Of a stretch of 45,292 bases of DNA, positions 8,855-17,558 are shown piece after piece. Under the pieces are notes generated by a model, which did no database searches, had not been told where the DNA came from, and was given only the letters and a program-made list of their open reading frames with translations. Both the position numbers and the translations under genes were made by a program. Positions within the stretch are counted from its first letter, which is position 1. Each line of letters begins with the position of its first letter. This stretch comes from Butyricimonas sp. Marseille-P3923 (GTDB lineage: Bacteria; Bacteroidota; Bacteroidia; Bacteroidales; Marinifilaceae), in the NCBI RefSeq assembly GCF_900184685.1, contig NZ_FXXL01000002.1, positions 1-45,292 of the forward strand. Reading direction: 5' to 3'.

Positions 8855-9634
8855 ATGGCTTACACGAAATTAATCATAGAAAAGCAAGAGAATATCTGCA
8901 CGGTGAAGATCAATAATCCTGAAGCGTTGAATGCGCTTAACTCTACTATATTGAAAGAGTTGGATGCAGCCTTTGCCGAGATAAAAGAAGATAATAGTAT
9001 TGATGTGGTAATCCTGACGGGTGAAGGGCGTTCCTTTGTTGCCGGGGCGGATATTTCACAAATGTGTGAGATGAACGCTATCGAAGGAAAGGCATTCGGT
9101 GAATTGGGAGCATCTGTCTTTAGAAAAATTGAGTTGTTGGATAAGGTTGTTATTGCTGCCGTGAACGGTTTCGCGTTGGGTGGCGGTTGTGAATTGGCAA
9201 TGGCTTGTGATATCCGTGTTGCCTCTGTGAAAGCGAAATTCGGACAACCGGAGGTCGGTTTGGGTATTACTCCCGGCTTCTCGGGGACTCAACGTCTGGC
9301 TCGTATAGTGGGGATCGGTAAGGCAAAGGAGTTGATCTACACGGCAGACGTTATTGTCGCGGAAGAAGCTTATCGTATCGGATTGGTAAATAAAGTTGTG
9401 GCACCCGAAGTCTTGATGGATGAATGTATGGCTATGGCGAAAAAGATAGCATCCAAGGCTCCGCTTGCCGTTCGTTATGCCAAGGAAGCGATAAACCGGG
9501 GTATTGAAACGGATATAGATACCGGGATCTCAATCGAGGCCGATTTGTTCGGGCTTTGTTTCTCGACGGAAGATCAGAAAGAAGGGATGCAAGCATTTTT
9601 GGGCAAAAGGAATGCCGATTTTAAGAAAAGATAG
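8855..9634 (+). CDS. crt: Enoyl-CoA hydratase (crotonase)
   Basis: 259 aa, full length for the crotonase superfamily. The oxyanion-hole segment AGADI (63-67) and both catalytic glutamates are present: E113 in GGGCELAMACD and E133 in FGQPEVGLG. It hydrates crotonyl-CoA to 3-hydroxybutyryl-CoA, or runs in reverse, in the cytoplasm. The next gene, 39 bases on, encodes the partner dehydrogenase. In anaerobic Bacteroidales this pair usually serves butyrate formation from acetyl-CoA; thiolase and butyryl-CoA dehydrogenase are not in the window. Confidence 0.9.
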   Translation: MAYTKLIIEKQENICTVKINNPEALNALNSTILKELDAAFAEIKEDNSIDVVILTGEGRSFVAGADISQMCEMNAIEGKAFGELGASVFRKIELLDKVVIAAVNGFALGGGCELAMACDIRVASVKAKFGQPEVGLGITPGFSGTQRLARIVGIGKAKELIYTADVIVAEEAYRIGLVNKVVAPEVLMDECMAMAKKIASKAPLAVRYAKEAINRGIETDIDTGISIEADLFGLCFSTEDQKEGMQAFLGKRNADFKKR

Positions 9635-9672
9635 TAATGATATTTTTTTAATAAACGAAAGAATTAGATAAT

Positions 9673-10518
9673 ATGAAAATTTGCGTTGTAGGAACAGGTA
9701 CGATGGGTAATGGCATTGCCCAGACTTTCGCCCAAGCAGGGCATGATGTCCTGTTGAAAGGTCGTTCGGAAGCATCTTTGGAGAAAGCTCATAAAACGAT
9801 CGAAAAGAGTCTTTCCAAATTGGTTGAAAAAGGCAAGATGGAAGCCGCGGAGAAAGAGGCGATAAAGGCTCGTATCAAAGATACGATGGATTACGGGGAT
9901 TGTAAGGATGTCGATTTGGTAATCGAGGGAGTTGCCGAAGATATGCCGACTAAGCTCGAGATATTCAAGACGTTGGATGCTATCTGTAAACCGGAAGCTA
10001 TTCTCGCGACGAATACTTCTTCTCTTTCTATTACCGAGATCGGTGCCGCTACAAGTCGTCCGGATAAAGTGATCGGGATGCACTTCTTTAATCCGGTGCC
10101 AATGATGAAGTTGGTAGAAGTGATCACGGGACAATTGACCTCTCAAGAAACTCATGACAAGGTGATGGCTATCGCTACCGAGATCGGTAAAACTCCGGTA
10201 AGCGCGAACGAGGCTCCGGGATTCGTCGTGAACCGGATCTTGATTCCGATGATTAACGAGGGAATCAGTATTTACGCCGATGGAGTGGCTTCCAAGGAAG
10301 AGATTGACGAGGCCATGAAACTGGGTGCCAATCACCCGATGGGGCCTTTGGCTTTGGGCGACTTGATCGGATTGGATGTATGTCTGGCAATCATGGAGGT
10401 ATTGTTCCATGAGTTTGAAGATTCTAAATATCGCCCACATCCGTTATTACGCAAAATGGTTCGTGCCAACCAGTTAGGACGCAAAACCGGAATCGGTTTC
10501 TACGATTATCGTAAATAA
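9673..10518 (+). CDS. hbd: 3-hydroxybutyryl-CoA dehydrogenase
   Basis: 281 aa. The N-terminal Rossmann motif [10 protein letters not shown] (5-14) binds NAD(P)H. The catalytic His is H137 in GMHFFNPVP, preceded by the conserved NTSSLSI at 114-120. The C-terminal dimerisation domain is complete and ends in [11 protein letters not shown]. It interconverts acetoacetyl-CoA and 3-hydroxybutyryl-CoA and is the natural partner of the crotonase upstream. A link to hydroxyacyl supply for the capsule downstream is possible but has no direct support, since an opposite-strand gene and a terminator intervene. Confidence 0.93.
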   Translation: MKICVVGTGTMGNGIAQTFAQAGHDVLLKGRSEASLEKAHKTIEKSLSKLVEKGKMEAAEKEAIKARIKDTMDYGDCKDVDLVIEGVAEDMPTKLEIFKTLDAICKPEAILATNTSSLSITEIGAATSRPDKVIGMHFFNPVPMMKLVEVITGQLTSQETHDKVMAIATEIGKTPVSANEAPGFVVNRILIPMINEGISIYADGVASKEEIDEAMKLGANHPMGPLALGDLIGLDVCLAIMEVLFHEFEDSKYRPHPLLRKMVRANQLGRKTGIGFYDYRK

Positions 10519-10555
10519 TCGGGGTTGTAAATTGCTGGTTGCAAATTGTGATATG

Positions 10556-10595
10556 AAAGCGACGCTGTTCGGGATGAGCAAGTGTCGCTTTTTTT
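10556..10595. terminator. Terminator after hbd, shared with the convergent barrel gene
   Basis: AAAGCGACGCT (10556-10566) pairs with AGTGTCGCTTT (10581-10591) over 11 bp with one G-U pair and a 14-base loop, followed by T residues. It lies between two convergent genes. Confidence 0.8.
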
Positions 10596-12294
10596 ACTGT
10601 CCCAAACGAACGGAAGAGCGTTTGACGGGATGCGGGTCGTCCACTATTTGTTGCGGTTTGTAAGAATTGAAATGAAATGTCAGTCCGATCCAATAGGCGT
10701 GGGTGGCTTCTTTACTGTAGTTTTGGAGATAGTGTTGACCTTTGAGGGAATGAATATTCCATTCGGAAGTGTCGAAAACGTCCGTGACGGAAAAGCTTAT
10801 TTGAAGCCGATCACCTAAGAAACCTTGGCGGACGGATAAATCAAGATAGTAGTCTTCTTCCAGCTTGAATTGTGGAACTTTTGTAGGGGAACGATACCGG
10901 AAATTAGCTTGGAATTCCATGTATTTACGGGGAATTATAGTTATCCTCCAATCGCTGTTCCAACAGAAAGCATTGGTGTGGAGATCGATATCCCCGGATT
11001 TGCCGGAAGAGTGCGTGTGTGTGAAGGAAAACGCGGGATGCACGGTTAGCCACGGGGTAGGTTCAAAAGGAATTTCTATATCCAATCCGATTTCGTTTTG
11101 TATGATACCGTTCATGTAACTCAGGAGTAAGCTGTTGTCCGGGGTGAACGAGTACACCGGGGAAATGAATTTTTCGGTTGCGTTGAAGTAGAGGGTGCTG
11201 TTTACTTGTATTTGTTTACCCGAATACGAGTGATTGATTTCCGCCCGATTCATAATTTCCGGTCGTAATGTCGGGTTACCTTGTTCGAATGTTACGCGGT
11301 CGATATATGTCAGAGATGGAGTTAATTGCGTGTAGTCCGGTCGTGTGGACTGCCGGGTAAAGCGGAACGCTAATTGCTGATTGTCTGCAAGCGAGTAGCT
11401 GACAGCCAGTAACGGATACGGGTAAAAATGTCCTGTATCATCGTAATCGGCTTGCAGACCTATTTTATAATGGAACTGTTTACCCGCTTGAGCGGAATAG
11501 AAAAGGTAAGGCGAAAAGATATATTCATCATGGTTTAGAACCTCACGGGATGGAGAGTGGTTTGAATTTTCTTCCGGTGATTCCTCGCGGATATAATTTA
11601 TTTTATTCCAGCGGGAGAAAAATTTGATTCCGGTTTCCAAATGTCCTTTGTCGGATAGTGATTCTATGTAGTCCATTTGCAGGTGAATGAAGCGAGGGAT
11701 TTCTTTGCTGTTGGATACATGGACAATATTATGATTTACATGGTATTTGGATGGATGGGAATCTTTCGTGTACGAGAAAGTACCATTTAGTGACAGTTCC
11801 TGCCTGTCTTGTTCGAATATGTGTTTGTAAGCCAAGGAGGTTTCAAATGTTTTTCGGACGAAAGCGATCCTGTTATGTTCATTATCACCTATCTCCTGAT
11901 TCGTGGTGATTTTAGGAAGGTGTACCTTGAAGTCCCAAAGAAATAAATTACGGGTAGAGGGATGCAGATTAATTTGAAGGTTTATCAAATGGCTTAAATG
12001 ATGTTGTTCGGTTTCGATGGATTGGAATATTTTGTTATCATGAAAATAACGTGATAGTTCGCTACTGATTTCAATCCGATCGGAATGTCCGGAATAATCC
12101 ATGTATAAATCCCAATTCTTCCGATTGTATCCCAAGTTGATGTTCCCTGTGAAGTTGTTCGTGAAATCATAATTCAACGAGATCGAGCCATTGAATGTGC
12201 TTTTTGCTTTTTTGCTGTCCTCTTGTCCTTGAATCTCGGAGCACACGCATAATGTCAGGAAAGAGAAAATGAGTTGAATGCCCTTTTTCTTCAT
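10594..12294 (-). CDS. Outer-membrane beta-barrel protein without a plug domain
   Basis: 566 aa as an open frame; I place the start at the second Met (12294, 566 minus 13 residues of extension) where a clean signal peptide begins (MKKKGIQLIFSFLTLCVC). The mature part is a run of barrel strands typical of the TonB-receptor-like OMP_b-brl families, with FRFTRQSTRPDYTQLTPS and FEQGNPTLRPE as the recognisable conserved pieces. Relatives of about 750-900 aa carry a carboxypeptidase-regulatory domain and a plug before the barrel. Here strands start directly after the signal peptide, so the plug appears absent. The substrate is unknown. Confidence 0.75.
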   Translation of the reverse strand: MKKKGIQLIFSFLTLCVCSEIQGQEDSKKAKSTFNGSISLNYDFTNNFTGNINLGYNRKNWDLYMDYSGHSDRIEISSELSRYFHDNKIFQSIETEQHHLSHLINLQINLHPSTRNLFLWDFKVHLPKITTNQEIGDNEHNRIAFVRKTFETSLAYKHIFEQDRQELSLNGTFSYTKDSHPSKYHVNHNIVHVSNSKEIPRFIHLQMDYIESLSDKGHLETGIKFFSRWNKINYIREESPEENSNHSPSREVLNHDEYIFSPYLFYSAQAGKQFHYKIGLQADYDDTGHFYPYPLLAVSYSLADNQQLAFRFTRQSTRPDYTQLTPSLTYIDRVTFEQGNPTLRPEIMNRAEINHSYSGKQIQVNSTLYFNATEKFISPVYSFTPDNSLLLSYMNGIIQNEIGLDIEIPFEPTPWLTVHPAFSFTHTHSSGKSGDIDLHTNAFCWNSDWRITIIPRKYMEFQANFRYRSPTKVPQFKLEEDYYLDLSVRQGFLGDRLQISFSVTDVFDTSEWNIHSLKGQHYLQNYSKEATHAYWIGLTFHFNSYKPQQIVDDPHPVKRSSVRLGQ

Positions 12295-12445
12295 GTATAT
12301 CCGGTTTATTGTTTTTAAACAGGAATATGACAAGAATACCCCAAGATTCCTTGCGTTGAATGGTTCATTTTTAGGATTTATTAGAAATTAGAGAGGGAGG
12401 TCGGTATGTCGAGTTTGTGTGTATGAAAAATAATATTGAGCATAC

Positions 12446-12460
12446 TTGTCGATTCGACAA
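12446..12460. repeat. 15-base palindrome in the capsule leader
   Basis: TTGTCGA-T-TCGACAA is a perfect 7-bp inverted repeat around a single central T. The first eight bases of its core, GTCGATTC, occur again at 12781-12788 just inside upxY. It could be an operator or a small hairpin; no protein is assigned. Confidence 0.45.
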
Positions 12461-12583
12461 AAACAACACATGTTTCAATAATAATGTCATAAATCGTATT
12501 TTTTCAATTTGCAGTTGTGGTATTAGGTTTCGAGAGAGAGGTAAATGTCTACGAAAAGTCACCATTTTCCATGCTTCAGCCAA

Positions 12584-12591
12584 TACTTTTG
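12584..12591 (+). promoter_or_regulatory. Candidate -7 box for the capsule operon
   Basis: TACTTTTG fits TAnnTTTG exactly, but no TTG stands 19-21 bases upstream (only a TTTT at 12565-12568). If used, it gives an RNA leader of about 160 bases before upxY. It is the best match in the region, yet weak on its own. Confidence 0.35.
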
Positions 12592-12760
12592 TGGTGTCCA
12601 AAAAAGAGCGGATATTGTGGAAAATTATTAACGTGCGGTTCTGTTTTTATTTACAAAATAACATGCATGGGTAAATAGTGCCATTGAAAACTCTTGGTTG
12701 GATAGTGGAAATTTCCCAAAAGGACAGTTTTCATATATTGTACCTGTTTAAGGATGGTAT

Positions 12761-13393
12761 ATGGAACACATGGTAAAAACGTCGATTCCTGATGAAAAAG
12801 GTCAGTGCGCGAAGCGCATCCGGACGGTTTTAATGAATGATCTATTAATGCAAGAGGGTACTTTGAAAATGTCAGATAGAGAGCGAAAAATATTTTGGTT
12901 CGCGGCTTACACGAAGACAAACCAGGAATTAACAATCAAGAAGCGGTTGGATGGACTGGAAATAGAGAACTATCTGGCCATACGGGAAGAGGTTCGAGAG
13001 ACGTCTGCCGGTAAAAAAAGAGTACGAGTGATATTAATACCACATTTAATTTTTATCCGAACGGATCAAGTAACCGCTTTTTCATTAATTAATGAGCTGG
13101 GAGTGAATGTTGTTTATCTTAAAGACCCTGTAACCCGGCATTCTCTAATTGTCCCGGACAGACAGATGAATGATTTTATGTTTTTACTTGATTTTTCGGA
13201 AAGTACGGTGGAAGTAATTAATGAAGAATTAAAACGGGGTGATCGGGTTCGGGTGATCAAAGGACCTTTAGCGGGATTGGAAGGCGAACTGTTGCGAATC
13301 AAAGGTCATAAAAGAGTCATTGTACGGTTGGAAGGTGTGGTTTCAATAGCGACCTCGTATATTCCGGGGTCATTCTTAGAGAAAATAGGATAA
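12761..13393 (+). CDS. upxY: UpxY-family NusG-like transcription antiterminator
   Basis: 210 aa. A NusG N-terminal domain starts at FWFAAYTKTNQELTIKKRL (about 45-63) and a KOW domain occupies about 155-205 (GDRVRVIKGPLAGLEGEL). Proteins of this type open most Bacteroidales capsule operons, travel with RNA polymerase and prevent early termination in their own long operon. ATG 12761 is supported by AAGGA six bases upstream. An internal ATG at 12869 would begin eight residues before the NusG fold but has no such site. It is the first gene of a 30-kb same-strand locus, 9 bases before the next gene. Confidence 0.9.
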   Translation: MEHMVKTSIPDEKGQCAKRIRTVLMNDLLMQEGTLKMSDRERKIFWFAAYTKTNQELTIKKRLDGLEIENYLAIREEVRETSAGKKRVRVILIPHLIFIRTDQVTAFSLINELGVNVVYLKDPVTRHSLIVPDRQMNDFMFLLDFSESTVEVINEELKRGDRVRVIKGPLAGLEGELLRIKGHKRVIVRLEGVVSIATSYIPGSFLEKIG

Positions 13394-13402
13394 TAATAAT
13401 AA

Positions 13403-14095
13403 ATGGATACGAGAGCATTTAAGGATTTATACCGTAAGGTATGGAATACGCGTGTGAAAGATTTTCCCGTGTCTTCATTATCGTGTTTGCTGCATGGTTT
13501 TTTGGCGGCTTATTCGATGGTACGTGTTTTTCCTTGGCTGGAAGATAGTTATGTTTCCCGGTGGAAAATACATGAACGTATACGGGAGATCGCGAATGTT
13601 TTGTCGCTTCAATTGGGAAGTACTTCAATCTCCGTGGAAGAACGGGTAGGGCATGTGGCGGATTTGATGGATTCTTATTTGACGTATTCGGATATGGATA
13701 TTCTAAATAAGGCGTTGGATGAGGCTTGCGAGATTCTCCGAGCATTGGAGAACGGGGACAAAACAGTTGAAACTTGCCGTACCCCTGAAATGTGTCGGAT
13801 GTTGTGCAGCTGTTATTATTTCATGAATGAAGAGAAGTATTTGGAATTTGCGTGGCACATCATCCATGAATGGGAGGAGGAGAAATTCACTATAAACGTG
13901 GAAAAAGGATGGAGAAAAAATCGTGCCGTGGACTTCTATTACAATATTGTCGGAAGTAATAGGAATACCGACGAAAATACGTTGTTTTTGGATAAGATGA
14001 TTGTAGAGCAAGAGCCCGATGACCTTTGTACATTGGCATTGCAGTTTGATATATTGTCTGCTCGTGAATACGAGGAAATGAATTTGAATTCATAA
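13403..14095 (+). CDS. UpxZ-like protein, probable partner of UpxY
   Basis: 230 aa, with no signal peptide or membrane segment. The C-terminal half has a pattern like the UpxZ antitermination inhibitors as I remember them: a Cys-Tyr pair, an acidic EE, then A-x-x-I-I-x-x-W, seen here as SCYYFMNEEKYLEFAWHII followed by HEW. It is longer than Bacteroides UpxZ (about 160 aa). UpxZ proteins stop the UpxY of other capsule loci from acting, so that one capsule dominates. Position directly after upxY supports the call; sequence similarity is only moderate and needs a profile search. Confidence 0.55.
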   Translation: MDTRAFKDLYRKVWNTRVKDFPVSSLSCLLHGFLAAYSMVRVFPWLEDSYVSRWKIHERIREIANVLSLQLGSTSISVEERVGHVADLMDSYLTYSDMDILNKALDEACEILRALENGDKTVETCRTPEMCRMLCSCYYFMNEEKYLEFAWHIIHEWEEEKFTINVEKGWRKNRAVDFYYNIVGSNRNTDENTLFLDKMIVEQEPDDLCTLALQFDILSAREYEEMNLNS

Positions 14096-14107
14096 GTATT
14101 ATTTTCA

Positions 14108-14995
14108 ATGAAAGGAATTGTATTGGCCGGAGGGTCCGGAACTCGATTATATCCTATTACCAAAGGGGTAAGTAAGCAATTGTTGCCGGTGTATGACAAA
14201 CCCATGATCTATTATCCGATATCAGTATTGATGTTAGCGGGAATACGTGAAATTTTGATTATTTCCACCCCGCAGGATCTGCCTGCTTTTCAACGCTTGC
14301 TTGGGAACGGGGATGATTACGGGGTACGTTTCGAGTATGCGGAACAGCCTAGTCCGGATGGGTTAGCACAGGCTTTTATTATCGGTGAAAAGTTTATCGG
14401 TGAAGATCCTGTTTGTCTGGTACTGGGAGATAATATATTTTATGGTAGTTTCTTCACGAAACTTTTGTCCGAAGCCGTGAAGACAGCAGAACGAGAAAGT
14501 AAAGCGACAGTTTTCGGCTATTGGGTTTCTGATCCGGAACGTTATGGCGTGGCGGAATTTGATAAGGAGGGGAACGTGCTGTCCATAGAAGAAAAACCGC
14601 GGGAACCGAAATCGAATTACGCGGTAGTGGGATTGTATTTTTATCCTAATTCAGTTGTGAAGGTGGCTAAAACAATCAAACCTTCCGCTCGTGGAGAATT
14701 GGAGATAACCACGGTTAATCAGGAGTTCCTGAAAGATAACGCACTGAAAGTTCAATTGTTGGGACGAGGGTTTGCTTGGCTGGACACGGGAACTCACGAA
14801 TCTTTGGCTGAAGCATCTACTTTTGTTGAAGTAATCGAAAAACGCCAAGGACTGAAAATTGCTTGTCTGGAGGCAATTGCCTATCGTAAAGGGTGGATTA
14901 CTCGAGAACAAATGCGGGATGTGGCACAACCGATGATAAAAAATCAATATGGGCAGTATCTGCTTCGTGTCGTTGAAGAACTGAAAGGTAGATAG
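14108..14995 (+). CDS. rfbA: Glucose-1-phosphate thymidylyltransferase
   Basis: 295 aa, the normal RmlA length. The nucleotide-binding signature [15 protein letters not shown] is at 6-20, with [15 protein letters not shown] next and the LGDNIFYG metal motif near 108-115. It makes dTDP-glucose from glucose-1-phosphate and dTTP. The usual partners RmlB, C and D are absent from the window, so dTDP-glucose must be dehydrated by an RmlB encoded elsewhere before the aminotransferase at 16443 can act. There is tight spacing to neighbours on both sides (12 and 3 bases). Confidence 0.95.
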   Translation: MKGIVLAGGSGTRLYPITKGVSKQLLPVYDKPMIYYPISVLMLAGIREILIISTPQDLPAFQRLLGNGDDYGVRFEYAEQPSPDGLAQAFIIGEKFIGEDPVCLVLGDNIFYGSFFTKLLSEAVKTAERESKATVFGYWVSDPERYGVAEFDKEGNVLSIEEKPREPKSNYAVVGLYFYPNSVVKVAKTIKPSARGELEITTVNQEFLKDNALKVQLLGRGFAWLDTGTHESLAEASTFVEVIEKRQGLKIACLEAIAYRKGWITREQMRDVAQPMIKNQYGQYLLRVVEELKGR

Positions 14996-14998
14996 TTC

Positions 14999-16453
14999 AT
15001 GTCTTCATTAAAGCAAAAGACAATAAAGGGTACAGCTTGGAGTTTTGCCGATAATATAGCCAACCAAGGAATAATGTTTCTGGTCGGGTTGGTATTGGCA
15101 AGATTACTTACCCCGGAAGAATACGGTTTGATAGGTATTATTACCATATTCATAGCCGTGTTCAATAGTATTGTTGACAGCGGTTTTTCTAATGCTTTGA
15201 TTCGAAAGAACAACGCTAAAGATGTAGACTACAGCACGGTGTTTTTTTCTAACTTGCTGTTGAGTATTTTATTATTCTTTGTTCTTTTTGCTTGTTCACC
15301 TGCTATCAGCCGTTTTTTTGATAACTCGGAATTGATTCTCTTAACCCGTGTTATGGGAATAGTGTTGATTATTAATGCTTTTGCTATTATTCAACAGACG
15401 ATCTTAATGAAGCGTGTTGACTTCAAGACGCAGACTAAAGTCTCTTTAATTGCCTCTATCTCGAGTGGAATTATCGGAATCAGTATGGCATTTGGGGGAA
15501 TGGGGGTATGGAGTTTGGTCGGGCAACAGATATCCCGGCAATTACTGAACACCGGTTTTCTTTGGTTTTATAATAAATGGCTTCCCAAACTGCAATTCTC
15601 GTGGCAAAGCTTTCGTGAATTATTCGGGTTCGGGTGGAAATTATTGGTATCAGAACTGATCAACACGACTTGGAAAGAAATTTTTCAAGTGGTTATCGGG
15701 AAATGTTATAGTGCGCAAATGTTAGGACAGTACACCCGTTCCAAACAATTTGGTGCCATCTTTTCCAGTAACCTGACTACCATCGTGCAACGCGTGAGTT
15801 ATCCGGTGTTGAGTTCTATTCAAGATGATAAGGAACGATTGAAGTTGGCGTACCAAAGGGTGATCAAGGTTACGATGTTGATTACTTTTGTTTGTATGTT
15901 GGGATTGGCCGCTATTGCCAAACCGATGATATTGGTTTTAATCGGGGAGAAATGGCTGATCGCGGCAGGTTTACTGCCTATTATATGTTTTAACATGATG
16001 TTGTATCCCTTACACGCTATCAACTTGAACATGTTGCAAGTACAGGGGCGTTCAGACTTATTCCTGAAATTGGAAATTCTAAAGAAGATCATTGCTGTCG
16101 GACCTATTCTGTTAGGTATCTTTATCAGTATCTATTGGATGCTTTGGGGGAGCGTGATCACGGGTTTTGTCGCTTATTATCTAAATGCTTATTACTCCGG
16201 TAAGTTCTTGAACTATACCATGAAAATGCAGATCAAAGATATATATCCTTCTTTTTGCATCGGGGGTGTGATGGCCGTTGTTGTTTACGCGGTTTCATAC
16301 CTTCCGTTATCTCCTTTCCTCTTACTTCCGCTTCAATTATTTATCGGGGCAGGTATCGCCTTGGGGTTGTGCGAGATGACTCGTCGGGAGGAATATATCG
16401 AGATAAAAACGATCGCCTTGTCAGCATTACAAAAAATTAAAAATGGAAGATAA
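14999..16453 (+). CDS. wzx: Wzx-type lipid-linked repeat-unit flippase
   Basis: 484 aa, with about 12-14 hydrophobic helices. The N terminus KGTAWSFADNIANQGIMFLVG and the LARLLTPEEYGLIG segment are typical of the MOP superfamily polysaccharide flippases (WzxC-like group). It would move the undecaprenyl-linked repeat unit to the periplasmic face of the inner membrane. Its stop overlaps the start of the aminotransferase gene by 11 bases, suggesting translational coupling. Confidence 0.9.
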   Translation: MSSLKQKTIKGTAWSFADNIANQGIMFLVGLVLARLLTPEEYGLIGIITIFIAVFNSIVDSGFSNALIRKNNAKDVDYSTVFFSNLLLSILLFFVLFACSPAISRFFDNSELILLTRVMGIVLIINAFAIIQQTILMKRVDFKTQTKVSLIASISSGIIGISMAFGGMGVWSLVGQQISRQLLNTGFLWFYNKWLPKLQFSWQSFRELFGFGWKLLVSELINTTWKEIFQVVIGKCYSAQMLGQYTRSKQFGAIFSSNLTTIVQRVSYPVLSSIQDDKERLKLAYQRVIKVTMLITFVCMLGLAAIAKPMILVLIGEKWLIAAGLLPIICFNMMLYPLHAINLNMLQVQGRSDLFLKLEILKKIIAVGPILLGIFISIYWMLWGSVITGFVAYYLNAYYSGKFLNYTMKMQIKDIYPSFCIGGVMAVVVYAVSYLPLSPFLLLPLQLFIGAGIALGLCEMTRREEYIEIKTIALSALQKIKNGR

Positions 16454-17558
16454 ACAAATTACAGTAACCTCCCCGTTACTCCCGGATCTTGATGAGTTTA
16501 ACGATTTACTGAAACGTATCTGGGATAAAAAGTGGATTACCAATAACGGGAGTTTTCATAAAGAACTGGAAGCCGCATTATGCGAGTATTTAAAAGTGCC
16601 TTACATTAGTTTGTTTACTAACGGTACCTTACCTTTAATGTGTGCGTTGCAGGCTTTACGAATAACGGGAGAGGTCATTACCACTCCTTATAGTTTTGTC
16701 GCCACGACACATTCTTTGTGGTGGAATGGTATCAAACCGGTATTCGTGGATATTGATCCCGAAACCTGCAATCTTGCTCCGGATAAAATCGAGGCGGCAA
16801 TAACTCCTAAAACCACGGCAATTATGCCTGTCCACGTGTACGGAAAACCTTGTGACACGGGACGTATTCAAGCAATAGCCGATACTTACGGGTTGAAAGT
16901 GATTTATGATGCCGCCCATGCTTTTGGTGTGGAGGTAAACGGAAAATCTATTTTGAATGCCGGAGATATGTCCACGTTGAGTTTTCACGCGACTAAAGTT
17001 TATAACACGATAGAAGGCGGGGCTTTGGTGTATCACGACGAAAAGACCAAAAAGAGGATTGATTATTTGAAAAACTTCGGTTTCGCGGATGAGGTGACTA
17101 TCGTGGCGCCCGGTATTAACGGAAAAATGGACGAGGTGAGGAGTGCTTACGGTTTGTTAAATCTAAAACAAGTGGATGCCGCGATCGAAGGTCGGAAGCA
17201 GGTGGCTGTAAAATATCGGGAAGGACTCCGGAATATAAAGGGTATCCGTGTCATGGAAGATATGCCGGGAATCCGCCATAATTATTCTTATTTCCCGATT
17301 TTTATTGATGCCGAGGAATACGGGATGACTCGCGATGAACTTTATTTCAGAATGAAAGAATGGAATATCTTGGGGCGTCGCTATTTTTATCCGTTGATCA
17401 CGGAGTTTTCTACTTACCGGGGATTGGAATCCGCCAACCCGGTGCATCTTCCTGTTGCGGTGAAAATGGCGGATAGTGTCATCTGTTTACCAATGTATTA
17501 CGGGTTAACGGAGAATGATATTGATAAGATCTTGAATTGTATTCAATCCGGTCAATGA
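16443..17558 (+). CDS. DegT/DnrJ-family dTDP-4-keto-6-deoxyhexose 4-aminotransferase (WecE/VioA-like)
   Basis: 371 aa. PLP-binding residues are present: D156 in IYDAAHAFGV and the Schiff-base lysine K185 in LSFHATKVYNTIEGGA, which is the form typical of dTDP-4-amino-4,6-dideoxyhexose enzymes. It would convert dTDP-4-keto-6-deoxyglucose to dTDP-4-amino-4,6-dideoxyglucose or -galactose. This agrees with rfbA two genes upstream and with the WecF-like transferase at 21488, which uses such a donor in enterobacterial common antigen. The sugar epimer cannot be told from sequence by eye. Confidence 0.88.
   Translation: MEDKQITVTSPLLPDLDEFNDLLKRIWDKKWITNNGSFHKELEAALCEYLKVPYISLFTNGTLPLMCALQALRITGEVITTPYSFVATTHSLWWNGIKPVFVDIDPETCNLAPDKIEAAITPKTTAIMPVHVYGKPCDTGRIQAIADTYGLKVIYDAAHAFGVEVNGKSILNAGDMSTLSFHATKVYNTIEGGALVYHDEKTKKRIDYLKNFGFADEVTIVAPGINGKMDEVRSAYGLLNLKQVDAAIEGRKQVAVKYREGLRNIKGIRVMEDMPGIRHNYSYFPIFIDAEEYGMTRDELYFRMKEWNILGRRYFYPLITEFSTYRGLESANPVHLPVAVKMADSVICLPMYYGLTENDIDKILNCIQSGQ

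Larger units (their letters stand above)
12295..12760. other. Leader region of the capsule locus (466 bp)
   Basis: No convincing gene lies here; short frames on either strand have atypical composition. It is AT-rich and holds a 15-base palindrome at 12446-12460 and one exact -7 box at 12584-12591. UpxY-type regulators act on the untranslated leader of their own operon, so a long leader is expected. I searched by eye for long inverted repeats flanking the -7 box, which would signal an invertible promoter as in Bacteroides fragilis, and saw none. Confidence 0.5.

Noticed and set aside
8855-10518. Crotonase and HBDH as members of the capsule acyl pathway
   Set aside because: They have their own promoter and terminator, are separated from the capsule by an opposite-strand gene, and are CoA-type butyrate enzymes.
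12417-12674. 85-residue frame in the capsule leader
   Set aside because: Starts at GTG without a ribosome site, is Cys/Asn-rich with no recognisable pattern, and overlaps the palindrome and -7 box.
12295-12760. Invertible capsule promoter of the Bacteroides fragilis type
   Set aside because: No pair of long inverted repeats was found flanking the candidate -7 box.
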